The notes beneath the pieces were generated by a model that was given only the letters and a program-made list of their open reading frames with translations, was not told where the DNA came from and searched no databases. From positions 2,615,736 to 2,679,735 of the forward strand of contig VBAR01000001.1 in the NCBI GenBank assembly GCA_005882315.1: 64,000 bases of DNA, in the 5' to 3' direction. This document shows, piece after piece, positions 27,910 to 38,851 of the stretch. The translations under genes were made by a program, and so were the position numbers. Source of the DNA: Bacteroidota bacterium. Its GTDB lineage: Bacteria; Bacteroidota; Bacteroidia; Chitinophagales; Chitinophagaceae. Position 1 is the first letter of the stretch. Each line of letters starts with the position of its first letter.

Positions 27910-29433
27910 ATGCCAGCCAAAAAAACTTGCATTATTGCTATAGAGATTGGAACAAATGCTGTTAGAGTAGTTGCTTTTGATCTTTCAGGAAATACCATTG
28001 CATCTATGAAAGGTTCTTATCCGACATTTCATTCTCAACCTGATTATAGCGAGCAGGATCCTGAACAGATTTTTATAACTATGTTATATGTATTGAAGAA
28101 TTTGCTGAATGAGTATATTCATCCGCATAAGATCAAAGTGGCTAGCATATGTTTCAGTGCTTCAATGCATAGTGTACTAGCAATCGACAAGAGCGGAATC
28201 CCATTAGGTAACGCAGTGATTTGGGCAGATAACCGAGCTAAGAAAGAAGCACAAAAACTGAAAAATTCTTCCGCAAGCAAAATTATTTATACAGCTACAG
28301 GAACCCCTATGCATCCCATGTCGCCACTTTTTAAAATAGCCTGGTTTAAGAACAACGATAAAGAGAGGTTTAAGCAGGCGAGTAAATTCATTCAATTAAA
28401 AACTTATATTATCCAGCAGCTTACCGGTGAATATCTGATTGATTACAGTTTGGCATCTGCTACAGGGTTACTAAACATTCATAAAGTAAAATGGGAGCCT
28501 GAAGCATTGCTATATGCGGGCATTAATCCGGGTATGCTTGCTGAGGTTGTACCCATTTTTGCATCTGCCGGAAAGCTTAAAAATGCATATCAAAGTTCAT
28601 TAGGAATTAATGGAGATACAAAGATTATTGTGGGTTCAAGTGATGGATGTCTTGCAACACTTGGTTCTGGTGTATGGGATGGACGTAAGGCAACTATAAC
28701 AATTGAAGACAGCGGAGCAGTCCGTGTGATAGGTAAAAAAGTACTGAATGATAAGAAACAGCGGTTTTTCAATTATCTGCTCACGGAAAATTATTATGTG
28801 TCTGGCGGGCCAACAAACAGCGGGGGTGTTATTTTCGAATGGTTTGCAAAACAGTTTGGTGATTTTAAGAATCCATACGATATAGAGCATACAATGGATG
28901 AGCTCATTGCAGTGGCAACTAAAGTTGGTGCCGGCTCTGATGGTCTTATTTTTCTTCCTTATTTACTTGGAGAAAGGGCACCGATATGGGACGCAAATGC
29001 AAGGGGTGTTTATTTTGGTATTAATATTAAACATGAACGCCAACATTTTATCAGGGCGGTAATTGAAGGTATTTTATACGAGATATACAGTATTGGAAAA
29101 ATACTGGAAGAGCAGTGCAAGATCAACAGCTTGTCAATCAACGGAAGCTTTGCAACTATTCCCCTGTGTGCACAAATTATTGCTGATATTTTTAATAAGC
29201 CTGTCGGCATTAGCCAACATAATTATAGTGTAGGGATTGGAGCCTATTTGCTGAGTGCTATTGAAATGGGTATTTACAATAATCTTGATGAGGCGGCAAA
29301 AAGCATTACGTTAACAGAACAATATTTTCCTAAAAACAACCTTCATGGAATTTATATGAAGCATTTTGAAATTTTCGAAAAACTTAGTACTAAGCTTAAA
29401 GATGATTTCGAGAACGTCGTCAAACTGCAATAA
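27910..29433 (+). CDS. FGGY-family carbohydrate kinase (gluconokinase-like)
   Basis: A 507-residue cytoplasmic kinase with both FGGY domains. The N-terminal phosphate loop is AIEIGTNAVRVVAFD and the TGTPMHPMSPLFKIAW segment resembles gluconokinases more than xylulokinases or ribulokinases. The central GSSDGCLATLGSG and GLIFLPYLLGERAPIWD motifs are typical. The usual GGFARSP motif near residue 420 reads GSFATIP here, which may alter substrate or ATP binding. The next gene encodes a BASS transporter, so the pair could import and phosphorylate an aldonic acid. Substrate (gluconate, galactonate or a pentonate) is not certain. Confidence 0.82.
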   Translation: MPAKKTCIIAIEIGTNAVRVVAFDLSGNTIASMKGSYPTFHSQPDYSEQDPEQIFITMLYVLKNLLNEYIHPHKIKVASICFSASMHSVLAIDKSGIPLGNAVIWADNRAKKEAQKLKNSSASKIIYTATGTPMHPMSPLFKIAWFKNNDKERFKQASKFIQLKTYIIQQLTGEYLIDYSLASATGLLNIHKVKWEPEALLYAGINPGMLAEVVPIFASAGKLKNAYQSSLGINGDTKIIVGSSDGCLATLGSGVWDGRKATITIEDSGAVRVIGKKVLNDKKQRFFNYLLTENYYVSGGPTNSGGVIFEWFAKQFGDFKNPYDIEHTMDELIAVATKVGAGSDGLIFLPYLLGERAPIWDANARGVYFGINIKHERQHFIRAVIEGILYEIYSIGKILEEQCKINSLSINGSFATIPLCAQIIADIFNKPVGISQHNYSVGIGAYLLSAIEMGIYNNLDEAAKSITLTEQYFPKNNLHGIYMKHFEIFEKLSTKLKDDFENVVKLQ

Positions 29434-29510
29434 TTTTTAAAGAACGAACATGTGAACGTTACTGCGGCACATTTTTATTTTAAAGATCGAAGTTAAAACC
29501 AATCTGACTT

Positions 29511-30623
29511 ATGGCTACTTTAAAAAAATCATTTTATACCACTTGTTACATAGTAGCAATAATTTTATTATTGGCTTTTGCTTTTGCCAGCTACCAGAAA
29601 ATGCATAGTTGGGGTGGATGTTTACTGGCTTTATTTTTTGTAAGTCTTGCCATAGCGTTCAGAGGAAGCAGGATGTTTAAAGGTTACTGGTACAGTGTAG
29701 TGATTCTTGCCGTGGCTACTTTAGCAATGTATTTTCCGCAATACTTTAAAACAGTTGGTGGAAAAGAAGCTTCATTTTTTATTCCGATTCTGTTGCAGGT
29801 GATTATGTTTGGAATGGGAACAGAATTAAGCCTTAAAGATTTTGCAAGGGTGATGCGAATGCCTAAAGGAGTAATCGTCGGCATCGTATGCCATTATACA
29901 ATTATGCCATTAGTTGGTTTTACAATAGCTCACCTTTTTAATTTTCCCGGTGAAATTGCAGCAGGAATTATTTTGATTGGCTGTTGCCCCAGTGGCCTTG
30001 CCTCAAATGTTATGTGCTATCTGGCCAAGGCTAATCTTGCCTTGTCGGTTTCGGTTACAACTGTCTCTACATTATTAGCACCGTTCTTAACTCCATTACT
30101 GATGAAATTGCTTGGTGGTAGTTATATAAAAATAGATCTATGGGCAATGGTTTGGGATATAACAAAGATTGTGATAATCCCTATCGCAGCAGGACTCGCA
30201 TTTCACTATATCGTTCGGGGAAAAGTAAAATGGCTAGATAAAGTAATGCCGGTTATTTCAATGATAGGTATTGCATTGGTGTTACTTGTTATTACCGCGG
30301 CTGGACGAGATAATTTATTAAAAGTAGGAGGGCTATTGATAGTAGCCACATTTATACACAACATGGGCGGTTATTTTCTTGGTTATTGGTCGGCTCGTCT
30401 ATTGAAATTTCCGGAAAGGGATTGCCGGACAATTGCTTTGGAAGTAGGTATGCAAAATGCCGGGCTTGCTTCAGCACTTGCTAAGAGCATGGGTAAAATT
30501 GCCACTGTAGGATTGGCTTCCGTAATATTCGGAACGATGATGAACGTAACTGGCTCATCGCTGGCAAGCTGGTGGCACAACCGGACACCAGGAGATGAAC
30601 CACCAGAAAAAGAACTGTTATGA
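29511..30623 (+). CDS. BASS (bile acid:sodium symporter) family transporter
   Basis: A 370-residue inner-membrane protein with about ten hydrophobic segments. SBF-family motifs include MFGMGTELSLKDFARV, the CCPSGLASNVMCYLAKAN crossover region and EVGMQNAGLASALAKS. BASS members move organic anions with sodium, and known substrates include bile acids, pyruvate, pantothenate and keto-acids. Between a sugar-acid kinase and sugar-acid enzymes, uptake of an aldonate or keto-acid made in the periplasm is the simplest role, but this is inference. It lies 77 bases after the kinase gene and 39 bases before the RraA gene. Confidence 0.85.
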   Translation: MATLKKSFYTTCYIVAIILLLAFAFASYQKMHSWGGCLLALFFVSLAIAFRGSRMFKGYWYSVVILAVATLAMYFPQYFKTVGGKEASFFIPILLQVIMFGMGTELSLKDFARVMRMPKGVIVGIVCHYTIMPLVGFTIAHLFNFPGEIAAGIILIGCCPSGLASNVMCYLAKANLALSVSVTTVSTLLAPFLTPLLMKLLGGSYIKIDLWAMVWDITKIVIIPIAAGLAFHYIVRGKVKWLDKVMPVISMIGIALVLLVITAAGRDNLLKVGGLLIVATFIHNMGGYFLGYWSARLLKFPERDCRTIALEVGMQNAGLASALAKSMGKIATVGLASVIFGTMMNVTGSSLASWWHNRTPGDEPPEKELL

Positions 30624-30662
30624 CAGATTAAAAATCATTTATCACTTTTAAAAATAAGAATC

Positions 30663-31613
30663 ATGATCAGGTATTTGTTGCTTTTTTTAATAACGATTAG
30701 CGTTGGACTGAAATCCAATAGCCAGCAGGTACAAATAAGTAAAGAAGAATTAATAGCACTTACTCCCGAATGGAAAGGCGAACGTTTTCCTGATGGAAGA
30801 CCTAAAGTGCCAGATGACATTATCCGCAGAATGAAATCAGTGAGTGTGGAAGAAGCATGGGCAACTTTGAGCAATGCAGGTTATCGTTACCAAATTGCAG
30901 AAGGATGGGAAGTAATAAACCCCGATAGTGTATTAGTAGGTCGTGCGGTAACTACAACTTTCATGCCCGGACGTCCGGATGTATGGAAGGCCATTGACTC
31001 GTTTGGAAAAAAAGAAGGAAGGAGAGCCCAAAATGTATGGGCCGTAGAAATGTTGGTAAAAGGTGATGTATATGTTGCTGATCAGTTCGGAGCTAAAAGA
31101 AACGGACCCACGATTGGAGATAATGTAGGCAATGCTATCTATGCCAGAACAGGAAACGGAATTGTATATGACGGTGCATTAAGAGATGTGGAAGGTCTAA
31201 AAGAAATCGGCGGATTCACATCTTTCTATACCAGTTATGATCCATCTTATCATAATCCCGGCGGTGGGCCCAATAGAGATTTAACTACAATGATTATAGG
31301 TATTAACAAACCCACCCGTATACGCACCGTAACAGTTATGCCCGGTGATGTTGTATTAGGAAAACTAGGTGTAGTTGTTTTCATACCACCACATCTGGCA
31401 GAAAGAGTTGTAACTACTTCTGAAATTGTACGACTGAGAGATATGTTTGGGCATCAAAGATTAAAAGAAGGTAAATACACAGCCGGGCAAATTGATACAA
31501 GGTGGTCAGATGAGATTGAAAAAGATTTTTCCAAGTGGTTGAACGATCACATCAATGAATTACCTGTTGGAAAAGCACAGATACAGGAATATCTAAAAGA
31601 CCGTACATGGTAA
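30663..31613 (+). CDS. Exported RraA-family protein (class II pyruvate aldolase-like), copy 1
   Basis: A 316-residue protein with an N-terminal hydrophobic export signal (MIRYLLLFLITISVGLKSNS, cleaved near SQQ). The RraA fold covers about residues 60-260, including GRAVTTTFMP, the GDVYVADQFGAKR loop, GDNVGNAIYARTGNGIVYDG and the ALRDVEGL motif carrying the Arg-Asp pair used by HMG/CHA aldolases of this fold. The extra N-terminal segment (LTPEWKGERFPDGRPKVPD) and C-terminal helix are shared with the second copy. Related enzymes cleave 4-hydroxy-2-oxo acids to pyruvate. A Sec signal on this fold is unusual. It precedes the enolase-superfamily gene by 89 bases. Catalysis is plausible but unproven. 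Confidence 0.82.
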   Translation: MIRYLLLFLITISVGLKSNSQQVQISKEELIALTPEWKGERFPDGRPKVPDDIIRRMKSVSVEEAWATLSNAGYRYQIAEGWEVINPDSVLVGRAVTTTFMPGRPDVWKAIDSFGKKEGRRAQNVWAVEMLVKGDVYVADQFGAKRNGPTIGDNVGNAIYARTGNGIVYDGALRDVEGLKEIGGFTSFYTSYDPSYHNPGGGPNRDLTTMIIGINKPTRIRTVTVMPGDVVLGKLGVVVFIPPHLAERVVTTSEIVRLRDMFGHQRLKEGKYTAGQIDTRWSDEIEKDFSKWLNDHINELPVGKAQIQEYLKDRTW

Positions 31614-31702
31614 GAGAAACAGAATTTAAAATTCAAAAATAAAAAGCGGGCAACGCATAACTGTAATTCAATTTTACTTTATTAAAAATAAAAAAATAAA
31701 CA

Positions 31703-32992
31703 ATGTCAAAATCAAGAAGATCATTCATATCGAAAGCTGCATTAGCTGCAGCTATGACACCATTTGCAACATTATCAACTTTTGGACAGGGGCTTACAGA
31801 AGCAATTGATAAAGCACCAAAGTCTTCGGCGCCATCCGATTTAAAAATTACCGATGTTAAATGCGCTTACTCCGGCGGAGGATTATTTGTAAAAATTCTT
31901 ACGAACCAGGATATAGTGGGGTGGGGCGAAGGAGTAGATGCCGTTGGCGGAACTTATCATTTAGTTCAGAACATGGGCAGAGCGTTAGTACGAAGAGGAG
32001 CAAGTCCTTTAAATCCTAATGCCATTTTTACCCAATTCCGTGCAAATCCTTTTGGAGGACCGCAGGGAGGTATGTATGTAGCTGTGTTAAGCGCTTTTGA
32101 TGCTGCCTTGTGGGATTTATGCGGGAAAGCATTAGGCGTTCCCATTTACCAATTAATGGGTGGTAAGTATCGTGATAAAGTAAGAGTGTATTGCGATACG
32201 CAGTTATACTCTGTCAGCAATCCCAAACCTGAGGAATTTGCAAAAGTGGCAAGAGCTGCAGTTGACAGAGGATATACTGCGGTTAAATTTGATCTTGACG
32301 AAGCAAATGATCCTAACAGGTATGACAGAGTCAACTGGACTGCCAGCCTTGCTGAAGTAGAAAGAATGTATAATTGCATGGCTGCTGTCCGGAAAGAAAT
32401 CGGTCCGCATATTGATATTTGTTGCGATATGCATGCACGATATGATGCACCGACAGGAAGAAAAGTGGCAAAGGTGATGGAGCCTCTGAACCTTATGTGG
32501 TTGGAAGAACCTGTTCCCGCAGACAATATTGACCAATATAAATTCATTACACAAGAAACAAGTACGCCAATTTGTGGTGGAGAAAATTTTTATCTGACCT
32601 ACGGTTTTGCCCGTTTGTTATCAGAAGGAGCAGTCGATTTAATCATGCCTGACCTTCAGAAATGCGGAGGGCTTGGTGAAGGGCTGCGCATAGCAAACAT
32701 GGCTAATGCTTATTTCACACCTTTTTCGCCGCATATGGTTGGTTCATTCCTTGGTTGCATGGCTACCGCCCATGTTTGCGCAGCAGTTCCTAATTTCCAT
32801 ATTCTGGAATGGCAAAGCCAATTCGATACAGTACCCAAGTGGAAAGAGATTGTTAAGTATGAGGGTAGTGATAAGCCTTTTATTGATGATAAGGGATTTT
32901 TGACAGTATTAAACAAACCGGGAATCGGTGTAGAAATAAACGAAGAAGGTTTAAAGAAATATGCTACACAGGGTGTACCATTTTTTGAGTAA
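31703..32992 (+). CDS. Tat-exported mandelate racemase/enolase-superfamily sugar-acid dehydratase
   Basis: A 429-residue protein. The first residues, SKSRRSFISKAALAAAMTP, form a twin-arginine signal. The enolase-superfamily barrel follows: a Lys in TAVKFDLDEAND, metal ligands Asp in CDMHARYD, Glu in LEEPVPADN and Glu in CGGENFY, and a C-terminal SPHMVGSF histidine. This layout is that of sugar-acid dehydratases such as galactonate, fuconate or arabinonate dehydratases. Export in a folded, metal-loaded state by Tat suits such an enzyme. Its position next to an RraA-type aldolase suggests dehydration of an aldonate followed by aldol cleavage. Epimerase activity is the main alternative. Confidence 0.85.
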   Translation: MSKSRRSFISKAALAAAMTPFATLSTFGQGLTEAIDKAPKSSAPSDLKITDVKCAYSGGGLFVKILTNQDIVGWGEGVDAVGGTYHLVQNMGRALVRRGASPLNPNAIFTQFRANPFGGPQGGMYVAVLSAFDAALWDLCGKALGVPIYQLMGGKYRDKVRVYCDTQLYSVSNPKPEEFAKVARAAVDRGYTAVKFDLDEANDPNRYDRVNWTASLAEVERMYNCMAAVRKEIGPHIDICCDMHARYDAPTGRKVAKVMEPLNLMWLEEPVPADNIDQYKFITQETSTPICGGENFYLTYGFARLLSEGAVDLIMPDLQKCGGLGEGLRIANMANAYFTPFSPHMVGSFLGCMATAHVCAAVPNFHILEWQSQFDTVPKWKEIVKYEGSDKPFIDDKGFLTVLNKPGIGVEINEEGLKKYATQGVPFFE

Positions 32993-33080
32993 GAGTTTCA
33001 CTGTCGGACTGAAAAATTATTCTGAATGAAATCATGGCTTTTATGGTACTAAATGTTTTTCACATTTGAAACACTATAAC

Positions 33081-33934
<854 letters not shown>

Positions 33935-33988
33935 TTTTTAAACATGATATAAAATTATTAATCGACCAGATGTTCAAAAAATAAAAGA

Positions 33989-36406
33989 ATGCTGAAACGA
34001 ATTTTAATAATGATTTGTATGCTGGTAGCTGTTGGCTTTACCGGTAAAGCACAAATATGGCAAAAAAAGAATGCTGGTATAAAAACAACTGTCAACAAAG
34101 TTGATATTGAAATAGAATTTTATAATCCATCAACCGTAAGGATAATTAAATCGCTTGAAGGATCAACTTTTACTAAAAAAAGTCTTTCCGTTATTGCAAC
34201 ACCTGAAAAAATAAATTTTAGTACAAAGCAGGAGACCGGTATGCTTGTATTGAAAAGTGAAAGCATAAGTGTGCGATGCAACCTTACAACCGGAACAATA
34301 ACTTTTTCAAGCAATGCAGGAGTTGTATTATTAAACGAAAAAGAAAACAGCACTTCATTTAAATCTTTCAATGATGCCGGAAGTAATACTTACTCAATAG
34401 AACAAACTTACGTTTTAGATAAAGATGAAGCGATCTATGGTTTAGGTCAGCAACAGCAGGGTAAAATGATACAGCGCAATTTAAAATTGAATATGATACA
34501 GAATAATACGAGTGATTATGTACCATTCTTTCTATCGGTAAAAGGCTATGGATTATTTTGGGATAATTATTCTCCCACACAGTTTGTTGATAGCGTTGCG
34601 GGCACTTCATTTAAATCAGATGTTGGCGATTGTATAGATTATTATTTCATGAATGGCGGTAATGCAGACGGAGTGATCGCAAAGATGCGTACACTTACCG
34701 GGCAAGTGCCGATGTTCCCTTTATGGACTTATGGTTTCTTTCAAAGTAAAGAACGTTATAAAAGCCAGGATGAAACTGTAGATGTGGTAAAGAAATACCG
34801 TGAATTGGGTGTGCCGCTTGATGGTATTATACAGGACTGGCAATATTGGGGTAACAATTATTTATGGAATGCAATGGAGTTTCTGAATGTAGACTTTCCC
34901 AACCCGCAAAAGTTTGTTGATGATGTACATAAGTTGAATGCACACTTAACCATTTCCATCTGGAATTCCTTTGGTCCTCATACAAAACAATACAGGGAAT
35001 TGGATAGTATTGGCGCCTTAATGAACTTTAGCACATGGCCGCAATCCGGTTCTGAAAAATGGCCACCCAGGAAAGATTATCCATCCGGTGTAAGAGTGTA
35101 TGATCCCTATAATCCTGTTGCCCGTGATATATATTGGCGTTACCTGAAATATTTACATTCATTAAAGATTGATGGCTGGTGGCTGGATTCTTCAGAACCA
35201 GACCATCTTGATTTTAAACCTTCTGATTTAGACAATAAAACTTATTTGGGTTCATTCCGTAAAGTTCGCAATGCTTTTCCCCTGATGACGGTTGGAGGTG
35301 TATTTCAGCATCAACGTGCAGTTGATTCAAGTAAAAGAGTATTTATTCTTACACGTTCGGCATTTGCCGGTCAGCAACGTTATGGAGCCAATACATGGTC
35401 AGGTGATGTAACATCATCATGGACTGCTTTGCGAAATCAGATCTCTGCAGGATTAAATTTTTCACTCACTGGCATTCCATACTGGAACAGTGATATTGGT
35501 GGATTTTTTCTTTCAAAATTTCGCAGGAAATTAGAAGACCCTGAATACCGTGAGTTATTTGTTCGCTGGCTGGAGTTTGGCGCTTTCTGTCCTTTAATGC
35601 GTTCGCATGGTGCTGATGCTCCAAGAGAAATTTATCAATTCGGAACGAAAGGAACAAAATACTACGATGCTATTGAAAAATACATCAACCTTCGTTACCG
35701 TTTGTTGCCTTACATCTATTCTGCATCATGGGATGTTACGGCCAACCAATCAAGCATGATGCGGGCATTGATGATGGATTTCCCTTCAGATAAGAATGCA
35801 TTGGATATAAACGACGAGTTTATGTTTGGAAAATCTTTGCTGGTAAGCCCTGTTACGAACCCGATGTATGTTAAACCCAGTGTAAATGGGAGAGATACGA
35901 TACAGGTGGAATATTTCAACCCTATCAAATCAAAGGAAACATACTTGCCTGTCGGCGTTGACTGGTATGATTTCTGGACCGGTGAAAAAATAGCAGGGGG
36001 AAATAAAGTAACGAAACAGACTCCGCTTGATATTATTCCTCTTTATATAAAAGCAGGTTCTATTATTCCTATTGGACCAAGCGTACAATATGCCGAAGAA
36101 AAAAAATGGGATAATCTGGAAATAAGAATCTATCCGGAAGCGAATGGAAAATTTGTATTGTATGAGGATGAGAACGATAATTACAATTATGAAAAAGGAG
36201 TTTATTCAACTGTTACGTTTAGTTGGGACAACTCAAAAAGAACGTTAACCATTGCTGATAGAAACGGTTCTTTCCCGGGAATGTTGGAAAGTAGAACATT
36301 CAATATTGTAATAGTAAGTAATAATAGAGCTGTTGGAGAAAATACAGTAGCTGCCGCAGATAAAGTAATTAGCTACGCAGGAAAGAAAATAGTTGTGAAA
36401 TTTTAA
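33989..36406 (+). CDS. GH31 alpha-xylosidase/alpha-glucosidase
   Basis: An 805-residue secreted enzyme (signal peptide ending GFTGKAQ). The N-terminal beta domain is followed by the barrel with DWQYWGNNYLWN, the nucleophile Asp400 in GWWLDSSEPD and the acid/base Asp473 in WSGDVTSSW. GIPYWNSDIGGF and FCPLMRSHG are standard GH31 blocks, and C-terminal beta domains follow. The WWLDSSEPD form is common in Bacteroidota alpha-xylosidases. It would remove alpha-linked xylose (xyloglucan side chains) or glucose. The GH127/146 gene starts 21 bases after it. Alpha-xylosidase is preferred over alpha-glucosidase from context only. Confidence 0.88.
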   Translation: MLKRILIMICMLVAVGFTGKAQIWQKKNAGIKTTVNKVDIEIEFYNPSTVRIIKSLEGSTFTKKSLSVIATPEKINFSTKQETGMLVLKSESISVRCNLTTGTITFSSNAGVVLLNEKENSTSFKSFNDAGSNTYSIEQTYVLDKDEAIYGLGQQQQGKMIQRNLKLNMIQNNTSDYVPFFLSVKGYGLFWDNYSPTQFVDSVAGTSFKSDVGDCIDYYFMNGGNADGVIAKMRTLTGQVPMFPLWTYGFFQSKERYKSQDETVDVVKKYRELGVPLDGIIQDWQYWGNNYLWNAMEFLNVDFPNPQKFVDDVHKLNAHLTISIWNSFGPHTKQYRELDSIGALMNFSTWPQSGSEKWPPRKDYPSGVRVYDPYNPVARDIYWRYLKYLHSLKIDGWWLDSSEPDHLDFKPSDLDNKTYLGSFRKVRNAFPLMTVGGVFQHQRAVDSSKRVFILTRSAFAGQQRYGANTWSGDVTSSWTALRNQISAGLNFSLTGIPYWNSDIGGFFLSKFRRKLEDPEYRELFVRWLEFGAFCPLMRSHGADAPREIYQFGTKGTKYYDAIEKYINLRYRLLPYIYSASWDVTANQSSMMRALMMDFPSDKNALDINDEFMFGKSLLVSPVTNPMYVKPSVNGRDTIQVEYFNPIKSKETYLPVGVDWYDFWTGEKIAGGNKVTKQTPLDIIPLYIKAGSIIPIGPSVQYAEEKKWDNLEIRIYPEANGKFVLYEDENDNYNYEKGVYSTVTFSWDNSKRTLTIADRNGSFPGMLESRTFNIVIVSNNRAVGENTVAAADKVISYAGKKIVVKF

Positions 36407-36427
36407 AAGGCTGCGATAAAAATAAAA

Positions 36428-38824
36428 ATGAAAAAAATAAGTATAATTCTGTTTATTGTTACTTGCCTATCACTAACTGTCAGTTCTACTGATGCCCAGA
36501 ATAGACTATATAGCAATGAATTTTCATTAGCAGATGTAAAATTGCTCGATGGGCCTTTTCAACATGCCCGTGATCTGAACATCAAAGTTCTTTTGGAGTA
36601 TGATGTTGACCGTTTATTAGCTGGTTACAGAAAGGAAGCCGGTTTACCTGAAAAAGCAAAAATATTTACAAATTGGGATGGATTGGATGGACATGTGGGC
36701 GGACATTATTTATCTGCGCTTGCGATGAATTATGCTTCGACCGGAAATGCTGAATGTAAAAAACGGATGGACTATATGCTTACAGAATTGAAAGCTTGCC
36801 AGGATGCAAACGGTATAAATAATCCAGGTTGGGGAAAAGGGTATGTAGGAGCTGTGCCCAATGGGAAAAAAATATGGAGCAGTTTACAACAAGGTGATTT
36901 TGCAGCTTACCGGTCTGCATGGGTACCCTGGTACAATGTACATAAAATGTACGCAGGCTTGCGGGATGCATGGATGTACACAGGTAACAAAGATGCAAAA
37001 GAAATCTTTTTGAAATTTTGCGACTGGGGAATAAATATCACGGCATCATTAACAGATACACAAATGCAATCCATGCTGGATATGGAGCATGGCGGTATGA
37101 ATGAAATTTTTGCTGATGCATACGAGATGACCAGCGATTCAAAATATTTAACTGCTGCAAAAAGATTTTCGCATAAAATGCTGTTGGATGCAATGGCTGA
37201 AAAAAAAGATAACCTTGATAATAAACATGCTAATACACAGGTGCCAAAAGCAGTGGGTTTTGAACGCATTGGTGAATTGGCAAACGATATTATTTACAAA
37301 ACAGCAGGTGATTTTTTCTGGGAAACAGTTACCACAAAACGAAGTCTTGCATTTGGTGGCAATAGTAGAAGAGAATTTTTTCCCGCGGTAACTGCAGCAT
37401 CAGATTTTGTTAATGATGTGGAAGGACCTGAATCCTGTAACTCATACAACATGCTTAAACTAACCGAAGATTTATTCAGGGTCAATCCGTTGGCAAAATA
37501 TGCAGATTATTATGAAAGAACATTGTACAATCATATCCTGTCTACCCAGCATCCGGAGCATGGTGGCTATGTTTATTTTACACCGGCACGTCCCCGTCAT
37601 TACAGAGTATATTCTTCTCCCAACGAAGGCATGTGGTGCTGCGTAGGCAGTGGCATGGAAAATCATGGCAAGTACAGCCAGTTTATTTACACCCACATAA
37701 AAAATGCATTATATGTAAATCTCTTTATTCCTTCGGAATTAAACTGGAGAGAAAACAAAATAAAAATTAAACAGCAAACAGCTTTTCCTTATGAAGAAAA
37801 AACAAGCATAACGATTACTGAAGGGTCTTCCCTTTTTTCTTTGATGATCCGTTATCCTTTATGGGTAAAGGAAGGTGCATTAAAAGTGGCGGTTAATGGG
37901 AAAGCAATTTCATTTACCAATCATCCTTCATCGTATATAGCTGTTAAGCGGCTATGGAAAAAAGGCGATGTGATTACGGTCATATTACCGATGCACAACA
38001 GCATTGAGCAAATGCCTAATGTTTCCAATTACATTGCTATTATGCATGGTCCCATTCTGCTCGCTGCAAAGACCGGAAAAGAAGACTTAAAAGGTTTAGT
38101 GGCAGACGATGAAAGATGGGCACATATAGCTAGTGGTAAAAAACTTCCTTTGGATAAAGCCCCTATAATTATTGAAGATAACATTGCGTCACTTACAAGC
38201 AGACTAAAACCAATGGCAGGCAAACCCCTGACCTTTTCAGCTACGGGTATAAAATTGATTAATCCCATTAATATAATTTTTGAGCCGTTTTATAAAATTC
38301 ATGATGCAAGGTATATGATGTACTGGATGGCTTTAAGCAATGCGGGTTATCAAACCTATCTTGATTCAATTGCTATTACAGAAAAACAAAAACTGGAATT
38401 ACAAAAACGAACCGTTGACTTTGTTGCGCCAGGAGAGCAACAGCCGGAAGCAGACCACTTGATGCAAAAACAAAATTCAAATACAGGAAACCAGCATGAT
38501 GAATTTTGGCGTGATGCCCGTGATAATGGCTTTTTCAGCTATGAACTTTCCACTAACAATGAAACAGATCTAACGCTGCGTGTAAAATATTGGGGAGCCG
38601 AATGGGGAAATAGAAAATTTGAAATTTATATCGATGATAAAAAAATAATAACAGAAGATAATACCGGAAAATGGAACCAGTCGAAATTTCAAAGTATTGA
38701 ATATGCTATACCAGATGAAATGATTAAAGGAAAAAATAAAGTGAGAATAAAATTTCAGGCATTGCCCGCCAATACGGCCGGAGCGGTTTATTATTTACAA
38801 TTAATCCGGAAAACAATTGATTAG
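36428..38824 (+). CDS. GH127/GH146 beta-L-arabinofuranosidase
   Basis: A 798-residue exported enzyme (signal peptide ending STDAQ) of the former DUF1680 family. The zinc-thiolate catalytic centre is intact: Glu335 and Cys337 in GPESCNSYN and Cys404-Cys405 in GMWCCVGSGMENHG, matching the Glu-x-Cys and Cys-Cys set of the characterised Bifidobacterium enzyme. An alpha/alpha barrel is followed by C-terminal beta domains; the last 150 residues include a DUF4986-like region. The enzyme removes terminal beta-L-arabinofuranose, found in pectic arabinan and plant glycoproteins. Together with the GH43 and GH51 enzymes it means both anomers of L-arabinose can be released. Confidence 0.92.
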   Translation: MKKISIILFIVTCLSLTVSSTDAQNRLYSNEFSLADVKLLDGPFQHARDLNIKVLLEYDVDRLLAGYRKEAGLPEKAKIFTNWDGLDGHVGGHYLSALAMNYASTGNAECKKRMDYMLTELKACQDANGINNPGWGKGYVGAVPNGKKIWSSLQQGDFAAYRSAWVPWYNVHKMYAGLRDAWMYTGNKDAKEIFLKFCDWGINITASLTDTQMQSMLDMEHGGMNEIFADAYEMTSDSKYLTAAKRFSHKMLLDAMAEKKDNLDNKHANTQVPKAVGFERIGELANDIIYKTAGDFFWETVTTKRSLAFGGNSRREFFPAVTAASDFVNDVEGPESCNSYNMLKLTEDLFRVNPLAKYADYYERTLYNHILSTQHPEHGGYVYFTPARPRHYRVYSSPNEGMWCCVGSGMENHGKYSQFIYTHIKNALYVNLFIPSELNWRENKIKIKQQTAFPYEEKTSITITEGSSLFSLMIRYPLWVKEGALKVAVNGKAISFTNHPSSYIAVKRLWKKGDVITVILPMHNSIEQMPNVSNYIAIMHGPILLAAKTGKEDLKGLVADDERWAHIASGKKLPLDKAPIIIEDNIASLTSRLKPMAGKPLTFSATGIKLINPINIIFEPFYKIHDARYMMYWMALSNAGYQTYLDSIAITEKQKLELQKRTVDFVAPGEQQPEADHLMQKQNSNTGNQHDEFWRDARDNGFFSYELSTNNETDLTLRVKYWGAEWGNRKFEIYIDDKKIITEDNTGKWNQSKFQSIEYAIPDEMIKGKNKVRIKFQALPANTAGAVYYLQLIRKTID

Positions 38825-38851
38825 CCGACACTATTTTAAATTATAATTATT

